Assembly: GCA_964559535.1 (NCBI GenBank)
Contig: CAZLIC010000017.1
Coordinates: 1 to 61,725, forward strand
Direction: 5' to 3'
Source of the DNA: CAZLIC01 sp964559535
Lineage (GTDB): Bacteria > Pseudomonadota > Alphaproteobacteria > Rhodobacterales > Rhodobacteraceae
DNA length: 61,725 nucleotides
Under the pieces are notes generated by a model. It did no database searches, was not told the DNA's origin, and worked only from the letters and a program-made list of their open reading frames with translations. Position numbers and translations under genes: made by a program. Within the stretch, counting starts at the first letter, position 1, and every line of letters begins with the position of its first letter. Positions 16,820 to 24,775 of the stretch are shown piece after piece.

Positions 16820-18363
16820 TCAAGTTCTTCCCCAACGGCCAGGGGCGCGGCTCCGGCCCCGTCGGCTACCTGATCGCCGATCAGGTGCTGGCCTACGACG
16901 CCAACCGCGACCTGATCCGCGATGAGGCTGGCCTGCCAACGCACACGATCCGCGACCCGCGCCCCGAAGTCCTGCGGGGCAGCCCCGACCGGACCGAGGC
17001 GCTGATCGATGCCAGCCTCCATGCCTGGACCTACCGCGCCGGTGTCATCAGCTTCGCTGCCGAAGACGCCCCGACCGAGGCGCAGCAGGCCGAGGTCATG
17101 GACGGCTTCGAAAAGCTCGCCTTCGCGGGCCTCGACCCCGAGCAGTTCGACATCCTCTGGGTCCGTCACAGTCACGAGGGCCGCGTCGAGCTGCACTTCT
17201 GCACCCCGCGCCTTGACCTGTCCACTGGCCGCAGCCTGAATATCGCACCGCCGGGCTATCAGACCGCCTTCGATTCCTTTCGCGACCTGATGAACCAAGC
17301 ACACGGCTGGGCCGACCCGATGGACGCCCACCGCGCGCAAGAGGTTCAGCCCGTCCTTGAGACCCCTCAGCGCGCCAAGACCCGCGAGGAGGTCCAGAGC
17401 TGGATCCTCGACGAGATTTCCGTCGGCACCATCACTGACCGCGCCAGCATGGTCGCCCTGATGACCGATGTCGGCTTCACCGTCCCGCGTGCGGGCAAGG
17501 AATACCTCACCGTCCAGGACCCCGACACGGGCGAACGCTGGCGACTGAAAGGAGACATCTTCCATGACGACTGGAAAGCCGCCCCCGCGGCTCAGCGAGA
17601 GGCTGAACGCGGATCTGGAGGCCCTGCGGCACGAGAACGCCGCATTGATGGCATCCCAGCTGCAGAGCTTCAGGAGCGATTTGACGGCCATTGCGACGCA
17701 CGCGCGCGATACAATCGAGGCCGATACCCGCATGTTTCTGCACGCGACCTCGGGCACGATGCAGAGCTTTCAGCACCGAATCACGCGCTGGCTGACCTTG
17801 GCCCCGGCGATCCTGCTGGCGACCGCGACCGCCGCTATTACGGCGCTGCTCGTGCTGAGTTGGCTCTGGAGCGCGATGCTGTCGAAATCGGAGCTGACGC
17901 GCCTTGGCCTGCAACGGATCGACCGGGACGGGACAACCTACCTTCTGACCGACCCGGCCCGGGCGAGTATTCAGACATGCGCGATCAGCGATCAGGGATC
18001 GGTGTTGTGCATTCAGATAATGGAGAAATGAATGCGGACGCCCCTGACAGCGCTGGAGCGCGAATTGCTTGGCTACGTCGAACGGTTGGCGACAGCCTCC
18101 GAAACCTCGGGACAGGCCTTGCGCGCCTTGGAAGCGCGCTCGACCAACCGGATGGGGCTGAGGATGGATGGCTTGGCCGACTGCGTCTCGCTGCTCGTTC
18201 AGTCGCAGATCGAGTCCATGACGGCCTTGCGTGGCTTGCTGAGCGAAGCCGCGAACTTAGGGGCGATCGACAGGCAGCTGAGCGAGAGCTTGAAGCAAGC
18301 GAAGGCCGCCGAAGAACGGCTGAGGCGGCGCTGAGGGAACGGGACTGGGGGCATGAACTGTAG
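16813..18363 (+). CDS. Relaxase, ColE1 MbeA-like
   Basis: DNA-nicking and transfer enzyme of 516 aa. The N-terminal 240 residues form the relaxase domain. The region WVRHSHEGRVELHF followed by LSTGRSLN and a later ADPMD matches the MbeA pattern, with His119, Glu126 and His128 at the spacing of the H-E-N triad of ColE1 MbeA (the third residue is His rather than Asn). The C-terminal half, from about residue 250, is charged and low in complexity, and its DNA also encodes two other proteins in the +1 frame. It follows mobC with a seven-base overlap. Confidence 0.85.
   Translation: MLIKFFPNGQGRGSGPVGYLIADQVLAYDANRDLIRDEAGLPTHTIRDPRPEVLRGSPDRTEALIDASLHAWTYRAGVISFAAEDAPTEAQQAEVMDGFEKLAFAGLDPEQFDILWVRHSHEGRVELHFCTPRLDLSTGRSLNIAPPGYQTAFDSFRDLMNQAHGWADPMDAHRAQEVQPVLETPQRAKTREEVQSWILDEISVGTITDRASMVALMTDVGFTVPRAGKEYLTVQDPDTGERWRLKGDIFHDDWKAAPAAQREAERGSGGPAARERRIDGIPAAELQERFDGHCDARARYNRGRYPHVSARDLGHDAELSAPNHALADLGPGDPAGDRDRRYYGAARAELALERDAVEIGADAPWPATDRPGRDNLPSDRPGPGEYSDMRDQRSGIGVVHSDNGEMNADAPDSAGARIAWLRRTVGDSLRNLGTGLARLGSALDQPDGAEDGWLGRLRLAARSVADRVHDGLAWLAERSRELRGDRQAAERELEASEGRRRTAEAALRERDWGHEL
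17564..18031 (+). CDS. Nested mobilisation protein, MbeB-like position, with transmembrane segment
   Basis: 155 aa, read in the +1 frame entirely within the relaxase gene. It begins at an ATG with a good ribosome site (AAAGGAG, about eight bases upstream). The N-terminal half is a predicted coiled coil (LNADLEALRHENAALM), followed by one strong transmembrane segment (about residues 84-108). The C-terminal 45 residues are hydrophilic. In ColE1 the mbeB gene is nested in mbeA in the same way, so position and layout suggest an MbeB-type role, although I see no sequence motif that proves it. Confidence 0.6.
   Translation: MTTGKPPPRLSERLNADLEALRHENAALMASQLQSFRSDLTAIATHARDTIEADTRMFLHATSGTMQSFQHRITRWLTLAPAILLATATAAITALLVLSWLWSAMLSKSELTRLGLQRIDRDGTTYLLTDPARASIQTCAISDQGSVLCIQIMEK
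18032..18334 (+). CDS. Nested mobilisation protein, MbeD-like
   Basis: 100 aa, in the same +1 frame, starting directly after the previous stop (TGA then ATG). It is wholly helical, with the N-terminus LTALERELLGYVERL resembling the start of MbeD/MobD proteins and a C-terminal coiled coil (SLKQAKAAEERLRRR). In ColE1, MbeD aids entry exclusion and mobilisation. Overlap with the relaxase C-terminus mirrors the ColE1 arrangement. Confidence 0.6.
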   Translation: MRTPLTALERELLGYVERLATASETSGQALRALEARSTNRMGLRMDGLADCVSLLVQSQIESMTALRGLLSEAANLGAIDRQLSESLKQAKAAEERLRRR

Positions 18364-18543
18364 GGTTGCCCCAGAACCGGAACTGGAAACGGAACTTGTA
18401 GCGGAACATAGCGGGCTCTTCCTGCGATATGACTGCAGATTTTTTCCTATTTTATTGATGTTAAGTGCGCTAAGCTCCTCGCCGATCCCGGAACGCGAAC
18501 CGGAACTCTAACGGGGCCGCCGGGCCTCGCATCTAGGGGCACC

Positions 18544-19749
18544 ATGTCGACCGATACTGTAGCAGACAAGGGCGAAGCGATCACCATCGTAGAGCCGCTG
18601 ATCCCTGAGGAAGCGTCAAAGTATCGGCCTCCGCTGAACGATCTGGCCGTCGAGCTGGCCAGCCTGTCGTCAGGGCTGCGATCGTCCCTGCCTGAAGGTA
18701 TCCGGGCACCGCTGGCAGATCTCGTCCGATCAATGAACTGCTACTACTCGAACCTGATCGAGGGCCACAACACCCACCCGATCGACATCGAGCGCGCCCT
18801 GAACAAGGATTTCAGCGCCGACGTCGAGAAAAGGAACCTGCAGCTTGAGGCCGTCGCTCACATCGAGGTGCAGCGTTGGATCGACAAGGGCGGCCTGACC
18901 GACCACCCGCTTGCGCCCGAAAGCCTGCGGGAAATCCACCGTCGTTTCTGCCAGAACCTGCCCCCGAAACTACTCGTCGTGCACAAACCAAACGGCACCG
19001 AGATCCCGATTGTCCCCGGCGAATTCCGAACGGACTTTGTCCAGGTCGGCAAGCATGTCGCCCCCAGCCCCGGCGCCGTGCCGCGCCTTCTGGCGCACAT
19101 GCGCAAGATGTACGGGCTGCAGGGCCGAAGCGGCGCGATCATCGCCACAGCCTGTGCCCACCATCGCCTTGTCTGGGTCCACCCTTTCATCGACCTGAAC
19201 GGCCGCGTCTCGCGCATGGTCGCCCATGCCATGCTGTGCGCGACCGTCGGGTCCGATGGCCTCTGGTCCGCCGCGCGAGGCCTTGCTCGCCGGGATGCCG
19301 AATACAAGCAACGCCTCATGGCCGCCGACGAACCCCGTCATGGCGGTGCTGACGGCCGAGGCAACCTCTCCGAACAGCGCCTCGCTGAATTCGCAACCTT
19401 CTTCCTTGAAGCCTGCATCGACCAGGTCCGCTTCATGGAAACCCTGATGCAACCGCAACGGCTGCGCGAGCGGATCATGACCTGGTGCAAAGGCGAGATG
19501 GCCAAGGGCACGCTGGCCAAGGGCGCAGATATCGTCATGCGCGAAGCGCTGATGTCCGGCGAAGTCGAACGCGGAGCCCTGCCCAGCCTTCTCGGCGTCA
19601 GCGACCGTCAGACGCGCAAGGTCACGGCGGAACTTCTGGCGGCAGGGGCGCTCAAGTCGGACACTCAACGGGCGCCTTTGCGGATGAGCTTTCCGGCTAG
19701 GCTGGCGAGCGACTGGATGCCGGGGCTCTTCCCGGAACAGTTGACTTGA
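18544..19749 (+). CDS. Fic-family protein with self-inhibitory motif
   Basis: Probable AMP-transferase (Fic/Doc fold) of 401 aa. The N-terminal inhibition helix carries SNLIEG (Ser69 to Gly74, with Glu73 as the blocking residue). The catalytic loop is HPFIDLNGRVSR from His213. The usual form is HPFxDGNGRxxR, so a glycine that lines the phosphate pocket is replaced by leucine here. The C-terminal 90 residues look like a winged helix (LPSLLGVSDRQTRKVTAELLAAG), suggesting DNA binding or autoregulation. It stands alone between the mob genes and the converging defence-like operon and has its own untranslated leader of about 180 bases. Confidence 0.85.
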   Translation: MSTDTVADKGEAITIVEPLIPEEASKYRPPLNDLAVELASLSSGLRSSLPEGIRAPLADLVRSMNCYYSNLIEGHNTHPIDIERALNKDFSADVEKRNLQLEAVAHIEVQRWIDKGGLTDHPLAPESLREIHRRFCQNLPPKLLVVHKPNGTEIPIVPGEFRTDFVQVGKHVAPSPGAVPRLLAHMRKMYGLQGRSGAIIATACAHHRLVWVHPFIDLNGRVSRMVAHAMLCATVGSDGLWSAARGLARRDAEYKQRLMAADEPRHGGADGRGNLSEQRLAEFATFFLEACIDQVRFMETLMQPQRLRERIMTWCKGEMAKGTLAKGADIVMREALMSGEVERGALPSLLGVSDRQTRKVTAELLAAGALKSDTQRAPLRMSFPARLASDWMPGLFPEQLT

Positions 19750-19834
19750 TCTGTCGGCGGCAAGAATGGCCCTGTGCCTCCCATAAGCCGGAGAGGCCGT
19801 TGGGAACGTTTCCGAACTCGTTTAAGAACCGCAG

Positions 19835-22800
19835 CTAGCCGGACAGACGTACAAAGTTTGGACGGCCTGCCGCCATGCTAAAGAACATAGCCGTGTAGGG
19901 TTCCAGGCCCTTCATGCGGTCGGTGATGCGGGTTTGATCTGCAGTTGAGGCGGCGTTGCGCGCGAGCGCTCTGGCGTCGGCATCCGTAACGCGCAGCGCC
20001 AGGTAGCTGCCCACCGCCTCGTACAGCGTCGGACTGAAGTCCTTGGCGCCCTGTGAGGCGAGCGCCAGTGCCACGCCGTACTTGCGGCATTCTTTTGCAA
20101 ACTGCGGGATGAGCTTCAGCTTTGCGGCCCGATGCGCTTCGTCGAAGATGATCGCATGGGTCAGACGGCTCTGCACACCGCGACGGAACATATCCTTGTA
20201 GAGGCTGTAAAGGACAAAGGAGCTGAAGGCGTTCTGCAGGATGTTGTTGGTGGTGGTGTGGACGCGCACCAGTGTGGGGCGGGGTTCTGCCAGCAGACTA
20301 GCGCGATCGCCCGCCGCGTCGAAGAAGCCGTAGTCGGCGAGTTCCTGCAACCTGGCCAAAAGGTTTGCGTTAGGCTTCTGCTTGGATCGGAGGATGTCGA
20401 AAAAGGCGCGGAAAGCAGGAGGGCCGGGCCGCTCGCCACCGTCCCGTGCTATTGCCCAGCCCTTGTCGTCGTAGCTTTGTTTGATGGCTTGGCGCATCTC
20501 CTCGAGCTGGATGTCGCCGAGGTCGGGAAAGATCGAGGCGAAGATGTCTCGCAGCGTGCCCGCCACGTCGACGTAGGCAGTTGGCCCAGCCCCATCCACC
20601 CGCAGCGGATTGAAGCCGAGGCCCGCGAAGTCTGTTGTGTGCAGGGGGCCGAGCACCTGGGTGAGCTTCTCGTCAATGTCGTCATGGAACGAGAAGACTA
20701 TCGGCGCGACGCCAGCCTCAGCGAGCTGGCGGCAGATGTTGATGAGCGCGGTGGTTTTGCCCATGCCAGGTAGGCCAACCATCATTAGATGCGGATTCGA
20801 ATTGATCGAAACACGCCACTCCACCGGCTCACCCCCCGGAGTAACGCCGAGCATGACATCGACGGCCTCCGCCGCTGGCGGTTCGTTAGGCGCGTTGCCC
20901 GGGGACTCATCACCCGTCTCAAGGGTTGTAGACTGGAGCGGTGGAACCGGCCTGGGCTGTTGCGAACGATCCGCATCGGGAAGGCTTGACACTCCTGTCG
21001 CGGGGGCACGGTTCGACGAGACATGCGGCACGTCACCGTCGGGCAGCAATCCGGGCCCGAAAAGGTAAAACCGGGCATCCTCGCCTCCGGGTGCGTAAAT
21101 CGGCTCGACCGTGCCCAAGCGATGCTCGGGGCAGAAAACGTAACCGATGTCGGGGCGTTCGACGTCTCCGAGTGCATAGACATCCTTGACGACGAGCGCA
21201 TCGATCTCAGCGAGCAGACGCGCGTGGGCCTTTTCGCTCAAGCGGTGGCGAGCGGCGCGGTCGGCGTAGAAGCGCAGGAGTCGCGCAAGTTGCGAGCGGC
21301 GCGTCACGCGCTCAAGTCGAGCAAGTTTGGGGCCGAAGAACCAGTCGGTCCATCGCCGCCTGAGTTCGCTAGTCTGCCTGAGCATCTGCTCCAAGAGTCC
21401 GGCGTCGCGAGCAGAGCGAAGGTGTAGGCGATGCTTGACCTCCACGAAGCGGAACTCGAGCGGCCCCTTGGGAGGTACGAAGACGTGGATGAAATCGGCA
21501 CGATGGTTGGTACCCTCACCGTCGGCTGCACGATCAGCGATCGGCGCGAAGTCGGCGATCTCGTCCACCGGCACAAGGAATCCTTGGGCGAGGTCGAGCC
21601 ATGGACCGTCAAGGCCGCTGGCTCCTGCGCAGTTGGCTTGAACAAGCGCGAGCGCGATCAACTCGCCAGTTCGGCCCTGCGCATTGGCCAGGCGGATCGC
21701 CAGGCGCCCACTCAAGCCCTTAAGATGGCCGATCAGGAAGCGGGTGTTGCGCGCACTGCCGCTCAGACCCATTGCGTTTAGCGCGTCGTCAACGAGGTCG
21801 CGGACAGCGTCGAGATTGGTGGTAGAGGTGACCAGTTGTAGCGAACCCATGTCAGCCCGCTCAGGTACCGCGTCGATGACGAAGCGCTCGTAAGCCTCGC
21901 TCCGGCTGCGCGGCGCATCAAAGTATTCAATGCCAGCGTTCCGATCGACCGTGATCACCCAGTCGGAGCGCTCGTGCAGGAGGTCTATCCGGTTCTGGCC
22001 GTCGGGAGATAGGCGAGTGACGAGCACTGGCCAGCTTTCAGCCCCGCCCCCGAGTGCCCGCGCTGTAAGCCTTGACACTGCGGCATCCATCTTGCGCAGT
22101 CGGTCGCCAAGAGTTTGGCCGTCCGGCGCCCGTTCACCGGAGAGCTCGGGCGGCGACCAGACCATCCATTCCGGCTCACCTGAGAAGTTTGCGCGACGCT
22201 CCAGTACTTTCGCCAAGCCATATGCGTGCAAAGGACGCGCTTTGCAGAGTTCGGCGGTGGGCCGCGTTTCCAGCCGCGCTTCGAACACGTCGAAGATAAT
22301 GCCAAGATGAGTTGCGCGCACACCCGTCCAGCTGTCCTTGTCATTTGACGCGGGCTCCGGGCGTTTAGCCCAACGCAGGCGCGGGACAAGCACGCCGCCC
22401 GAACGCGCGGCGGTCTCGACCATCCAGCGGTCGCCGACCTCCACGCCGCCACCCAAGCGCCGCCGCTGCCCAAGCATCGACAGAAACCGTCCCGACCCGC
22501 TTGAAGTGCCGGGATGGTATAGATCCAGCGTGAAGCAGAGCTGCGAGCTTGCCCCGCGCTCTTCGTCCCCCTCGCCACTTTCCGCGCTCAAGACTTGACC
22601 CAAGGCGCGTGCGACGGTCATGCCGTCGCCGGGGCGCCAAGCCTGAATATTGACAAGGTCGGGCCGATCACCCGTTGCGCCTTCATGACAGCGCAGGAAA
22701 TGGCGCACCTCGCGCGCGAGCACGGCCGCGGTTTCGGTGCCGATCGAAGGCGCCATCTCGCGCGCGCCGCCGCCCAGACAAGCACCTAGCACGGCCACCG

Positions 22801-24775
22801 CGCCTTTCGGCTCCGGTTCGTCGTCGAGCGTCATGGCGACGGCATGGAAGCCGAGCAGGTCCGCGAACAAGAAAGGCGGGCCGCCGTCAATGCCAGGAAG
22901 TGCGAAGGGAAACTGTGAGGAATCGATGGCCTTTAGAGCCTTCTGCAGGCGCGCGGGCTCCAAGCCATCCTCGTAGCGAGCATAGGCCGCCAAGTTATCA
23001 TAGAGCGCGCTCCAGGCGAAGCGAAGTGGATGAAGCGGCGTGACAAGCAGGCCGAGTGTACGGCCACCGAGCGAACGCACCTCCACCGTGCCGTGAAGCG
23101 CCAGGTCGGGGTCTCCAGCTTCCAGCGCGGCCCACCAGCCGTTCACGTACTCATCGGCGCGGCGCCACCCCGAGCCCTTAACGCGCCCAAGAAGGCCGAG
23201 CCGGCCGAGGTCTTCGGCAAGCCGCCGCGACACCTCGCAGACACGCCTCCACACCTCGACGCCGCAACTGCCCTGATCCAGAGCGACGAACTCGATCGAG
23301 CCCGCTGGCGTACCGTCTGCGCGCACACTCTGCACCCATCGGCCAGGAGCGCCGCCCCGCGCCATCCAATCTTCCTCGACCTTACGGATCAGGATCGGTC
23401 GTGCGACGCGTACTGCGCGGGCGCCGCCTTCACCCTTCCAGATGATGAAGCCCTTTTTGTCCTCGCTCCCTCGGTCTGCTTCTAGAACAGCCTTGTCGAA
23501 AGCCGTTCGCTCCTTGAGCGCCAACGCGCCTTCCACAAGCGTACGAACGATCTGGCCGGAGCCGGCGGCCGTCTCGGCGTCAGTAGTCACGCCAAATTCC
23601 AGCACGAACTCCTCGGTACGGACAGCCTCGACGCCCTCGGTGGCCACGGGTGCAATCTGAACCAGTGCCTCGAACTTCTCAGTGCCCAGCATCTCATCAA
23701 AATCATCGAGGGAGAAGATTGCCTGTTGCTGCGGGTTGTCGCGGTGCACGACCGTTTGCTCTGCCAACTCCTCATCGCCCGCCAGCAAACTAACTCGGTA
23801 TTCAACTCCGCTCCCAGCAAGGGACGAAGGCTCGGTGGTCCAACGCACTGTGAGTTTCGCCTGATCCTTGGCAGCGGCCTGGCGATCCAAGAGCAACACC
23901 GGCTTGAGCGCCTCCTCGTTGGGCAACTTAAGGCCGGACCAGGAATGCATGCCTCCGCTCGGCTTACGCCAGGACGCTAATTCAATCTTAAGCAACCCTT
24001 CGCCGGAGAAGCGTGGCTTAAGCGGCCCAAGCCAGAGTTCGGCACGATCAGCCGCCGCCGCTGCGACTTCTTCGGGCCTGCGGCCGACGAGCGAACGCAG
24101 GAAGCGCTCGAGGGTCGCCACCTCTTCTGGCGAGTTTTCTAGCATCAGCGCGCGAATGCGCTCACTCACGGTGCCAGAATCCTGTGGGAAGAGCAGTCGA
24201 TCGGCCATCGCGGAGGAGAGATCAAGCTCAGCGGAGGTCGGAGCGCCCTCGCCCTCGACGGGCCACATGCCAATTCGCGCGAGCGCGCGGCGCTCGCCCT
24301 CAGTCGCCGCAGCGACTGCGAAGTCGAATTCCTGCCACGGTGTGAGTTTGCGCCGTCGGCCCAGCCGCTCGGCGCGCTTCATGGCGGCGTCTATTGTCGG
24401 CAGTCTACCCCACAGTGCTCTACGCGCATGGCGCTGCGCCGCCCTAAACAGCTCGACTTCAGCGATCTCGCGGGCGGCACTGTAGATGCCGTCAAGGCCG
24501 GCGCCCGCCCGTATCGTGTCGATAAGGAACACCATAGCATCAGCTTTGTCCTCGCGCCGCTCCACCGCTTGGTCCGCCGTGACCCGGCGATGGCCGGACA
24601 TGTCCACCACGGCGTTGACCGTCCAGCCCGGAACGGCGAAGTGCTCCGCGTCGGCCAGCGCTTCGACCTGCTCAGATGGCAGGCAGCGCAGAAAGGCAAC
24701 AGCACCCTCAATGGGCTCACCCAACAGCTCAGCGAGGGCCGCGGAAAAATGCTTCTGGTGCTCCGGCCCGATCAT
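19835..24775 (-). CDS. Very large DptH/HerA-like ATPase with nuclease-like motif (MAD8-like)
   Basis: 1646 aa, last gene of a three-gene overlapping set. The C-terminal 320 residues are a HerA/FtsK-like ATPase: Walker A GLPGMGKTT (1334-1342) and Walker B AIIFDEAH (about 1540), with SQGAKDF nearby as a sensor-like region. Ahead of it, Asp1094 (RADFIHVF) and Glu1112-x-Lys1114 (FVEVKHR) have the spacing of a PD-(D/E)xK nuclease core. The first 1050 residues are unrecognised. The size and the C-terminal ATPase recall DptH of phosphorothioation-dependent restriction and, from memory, the MAD8 ATP-binding protein. It overlaps the preceding gene by four bases. A role in DNA translocation or cleavage is inferred. 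Confidence 0.65.
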   Translation of the reverse strand: MIGPEHQKHFSAALAELLGEPIEGAVAFLRCLPSEQVEALADAEHFAVPGWTVNAVVDMSGHRRVTADQAVERREDKADAMVFLIDTIRAGAGLDGIYSAAREIAEVELFRAAQRHARRALWGRLPTIDAAMKRAERLGRRRKLTPWQEFDFAVAAATEGERRALARIGMWPVEGEGAPTSAELDLSSAMADRLLFPQDSGTVSERIRALMLENSPEEVATLERFLRSLVGRRPEEVAAAAADRAELWLGPLKPRFSGEGLLKIELASWRKPSGGMHSWSGLKLPNEEALKPVLLLDRQAAAKDQAKLTVRWTTEPSSLAGSGVEYRVSLLAGDEELAEQTVVHRDNPQQQAIFSLDDFDEMLGTEKFEALVQIAPVATEGVEAVRTEEFVLEFGVTTDAETAAGSGQIVRTLVEGALALKERTAFDKAVLEADRGSEDKKGFIIWKGEGGARAVRVARPILIRKVEEDWMARGGAPGRWVQSVRADGTPAGSIEFVALDQGSCGVEVWRRVCEVSRRLAEDLGRLGLLGRVKGSGWRRADEYVNGWWAALEAGDPDLALHGTVEVRSLGGRTLGLLVTPLHPLRFAWSALYDNLAAYARYEDGLEPARLQKALKAIDSSQFPFALPGIDGGPPFLFADLLGFHAVAMTLDDEPEPKGAVAVLGACLGGGAREMAPSIGTETAAVLAREVRHFLRCHEGATGDRPDLVNIQAWRPGDGMTVARALGQVLSAESGEGDEERGASSQLCFTLDLYHPGTSSGSGRFLSMLGQRRRLGGGVEVGDRWMVETAARSGGVLVPRLRWAKRPEPASNDKDSWTGVRATHLGIIFDVFEARLETRPTAELCKARPLHAYGLAKVLERRANFSGEPEWMVWSPPELSGERAPDGQTLGDRLRKMDAAVSRLTARALGGGAESWPVLVTRLSPDGQNRIDLLHERSDWVITVDRNAGIEYFDAPRSRSEAYERFVIDAVPERADMGSLQLVTSTTNLDAVRDLVDDALNAMGLSGSARNTRFLIGHLKGLSGRLAIRLANAQGRTGELIALALVQANCAGASGLDGPWLDLAQGFLVPVDEIADFAPIADRAADGEGTNHRADFIHVFVPPKGPLEFRFVEVKHRLHLRSARDAGLLEQMLRQTSELRRRWTDWFFGPKLARLERVTRRSQLARLLRFYADRAARHRLSEKAHARLLAEIDALVVKDVYALGDVERPDIGYVFCPEHRLGTVEPIYAPGGEDARFYLFGPGLLPDGDVPHVSSNRAPATGVSSLPDADRSQQPRPVPPLQSTTLETGDESPGNAPNEPPAAEAVDVMLGVTPGGEPVEWRVSINSNPHLMMVGLPGMGKTTALINICRQLAEAGVAPIVFSFHDDIDEKLTQVLGPLHTTDFAGLGFNPLRVDGAGPTAYVDVAGTLRDIFASIFPDLGDIQLEEMRQAIKQSYDDKGWAIARDGGERPGPPAFRAFFDILRSKQKPNANLLARLQELADYGFFDAAGDRASLLAEPRPTLVRVHTTTNNILQNAFSSFVLYSLYKDMFRRGVQSRLTHAIIFDEAHRAAKLKLIPQFAKECRKYGVALALASQGAKDFSPTLYEAVGSYLALRVTDADARALARNAASTADQTRITDRMKGLEPYTAMFFSMAAGRPNFVRLSG

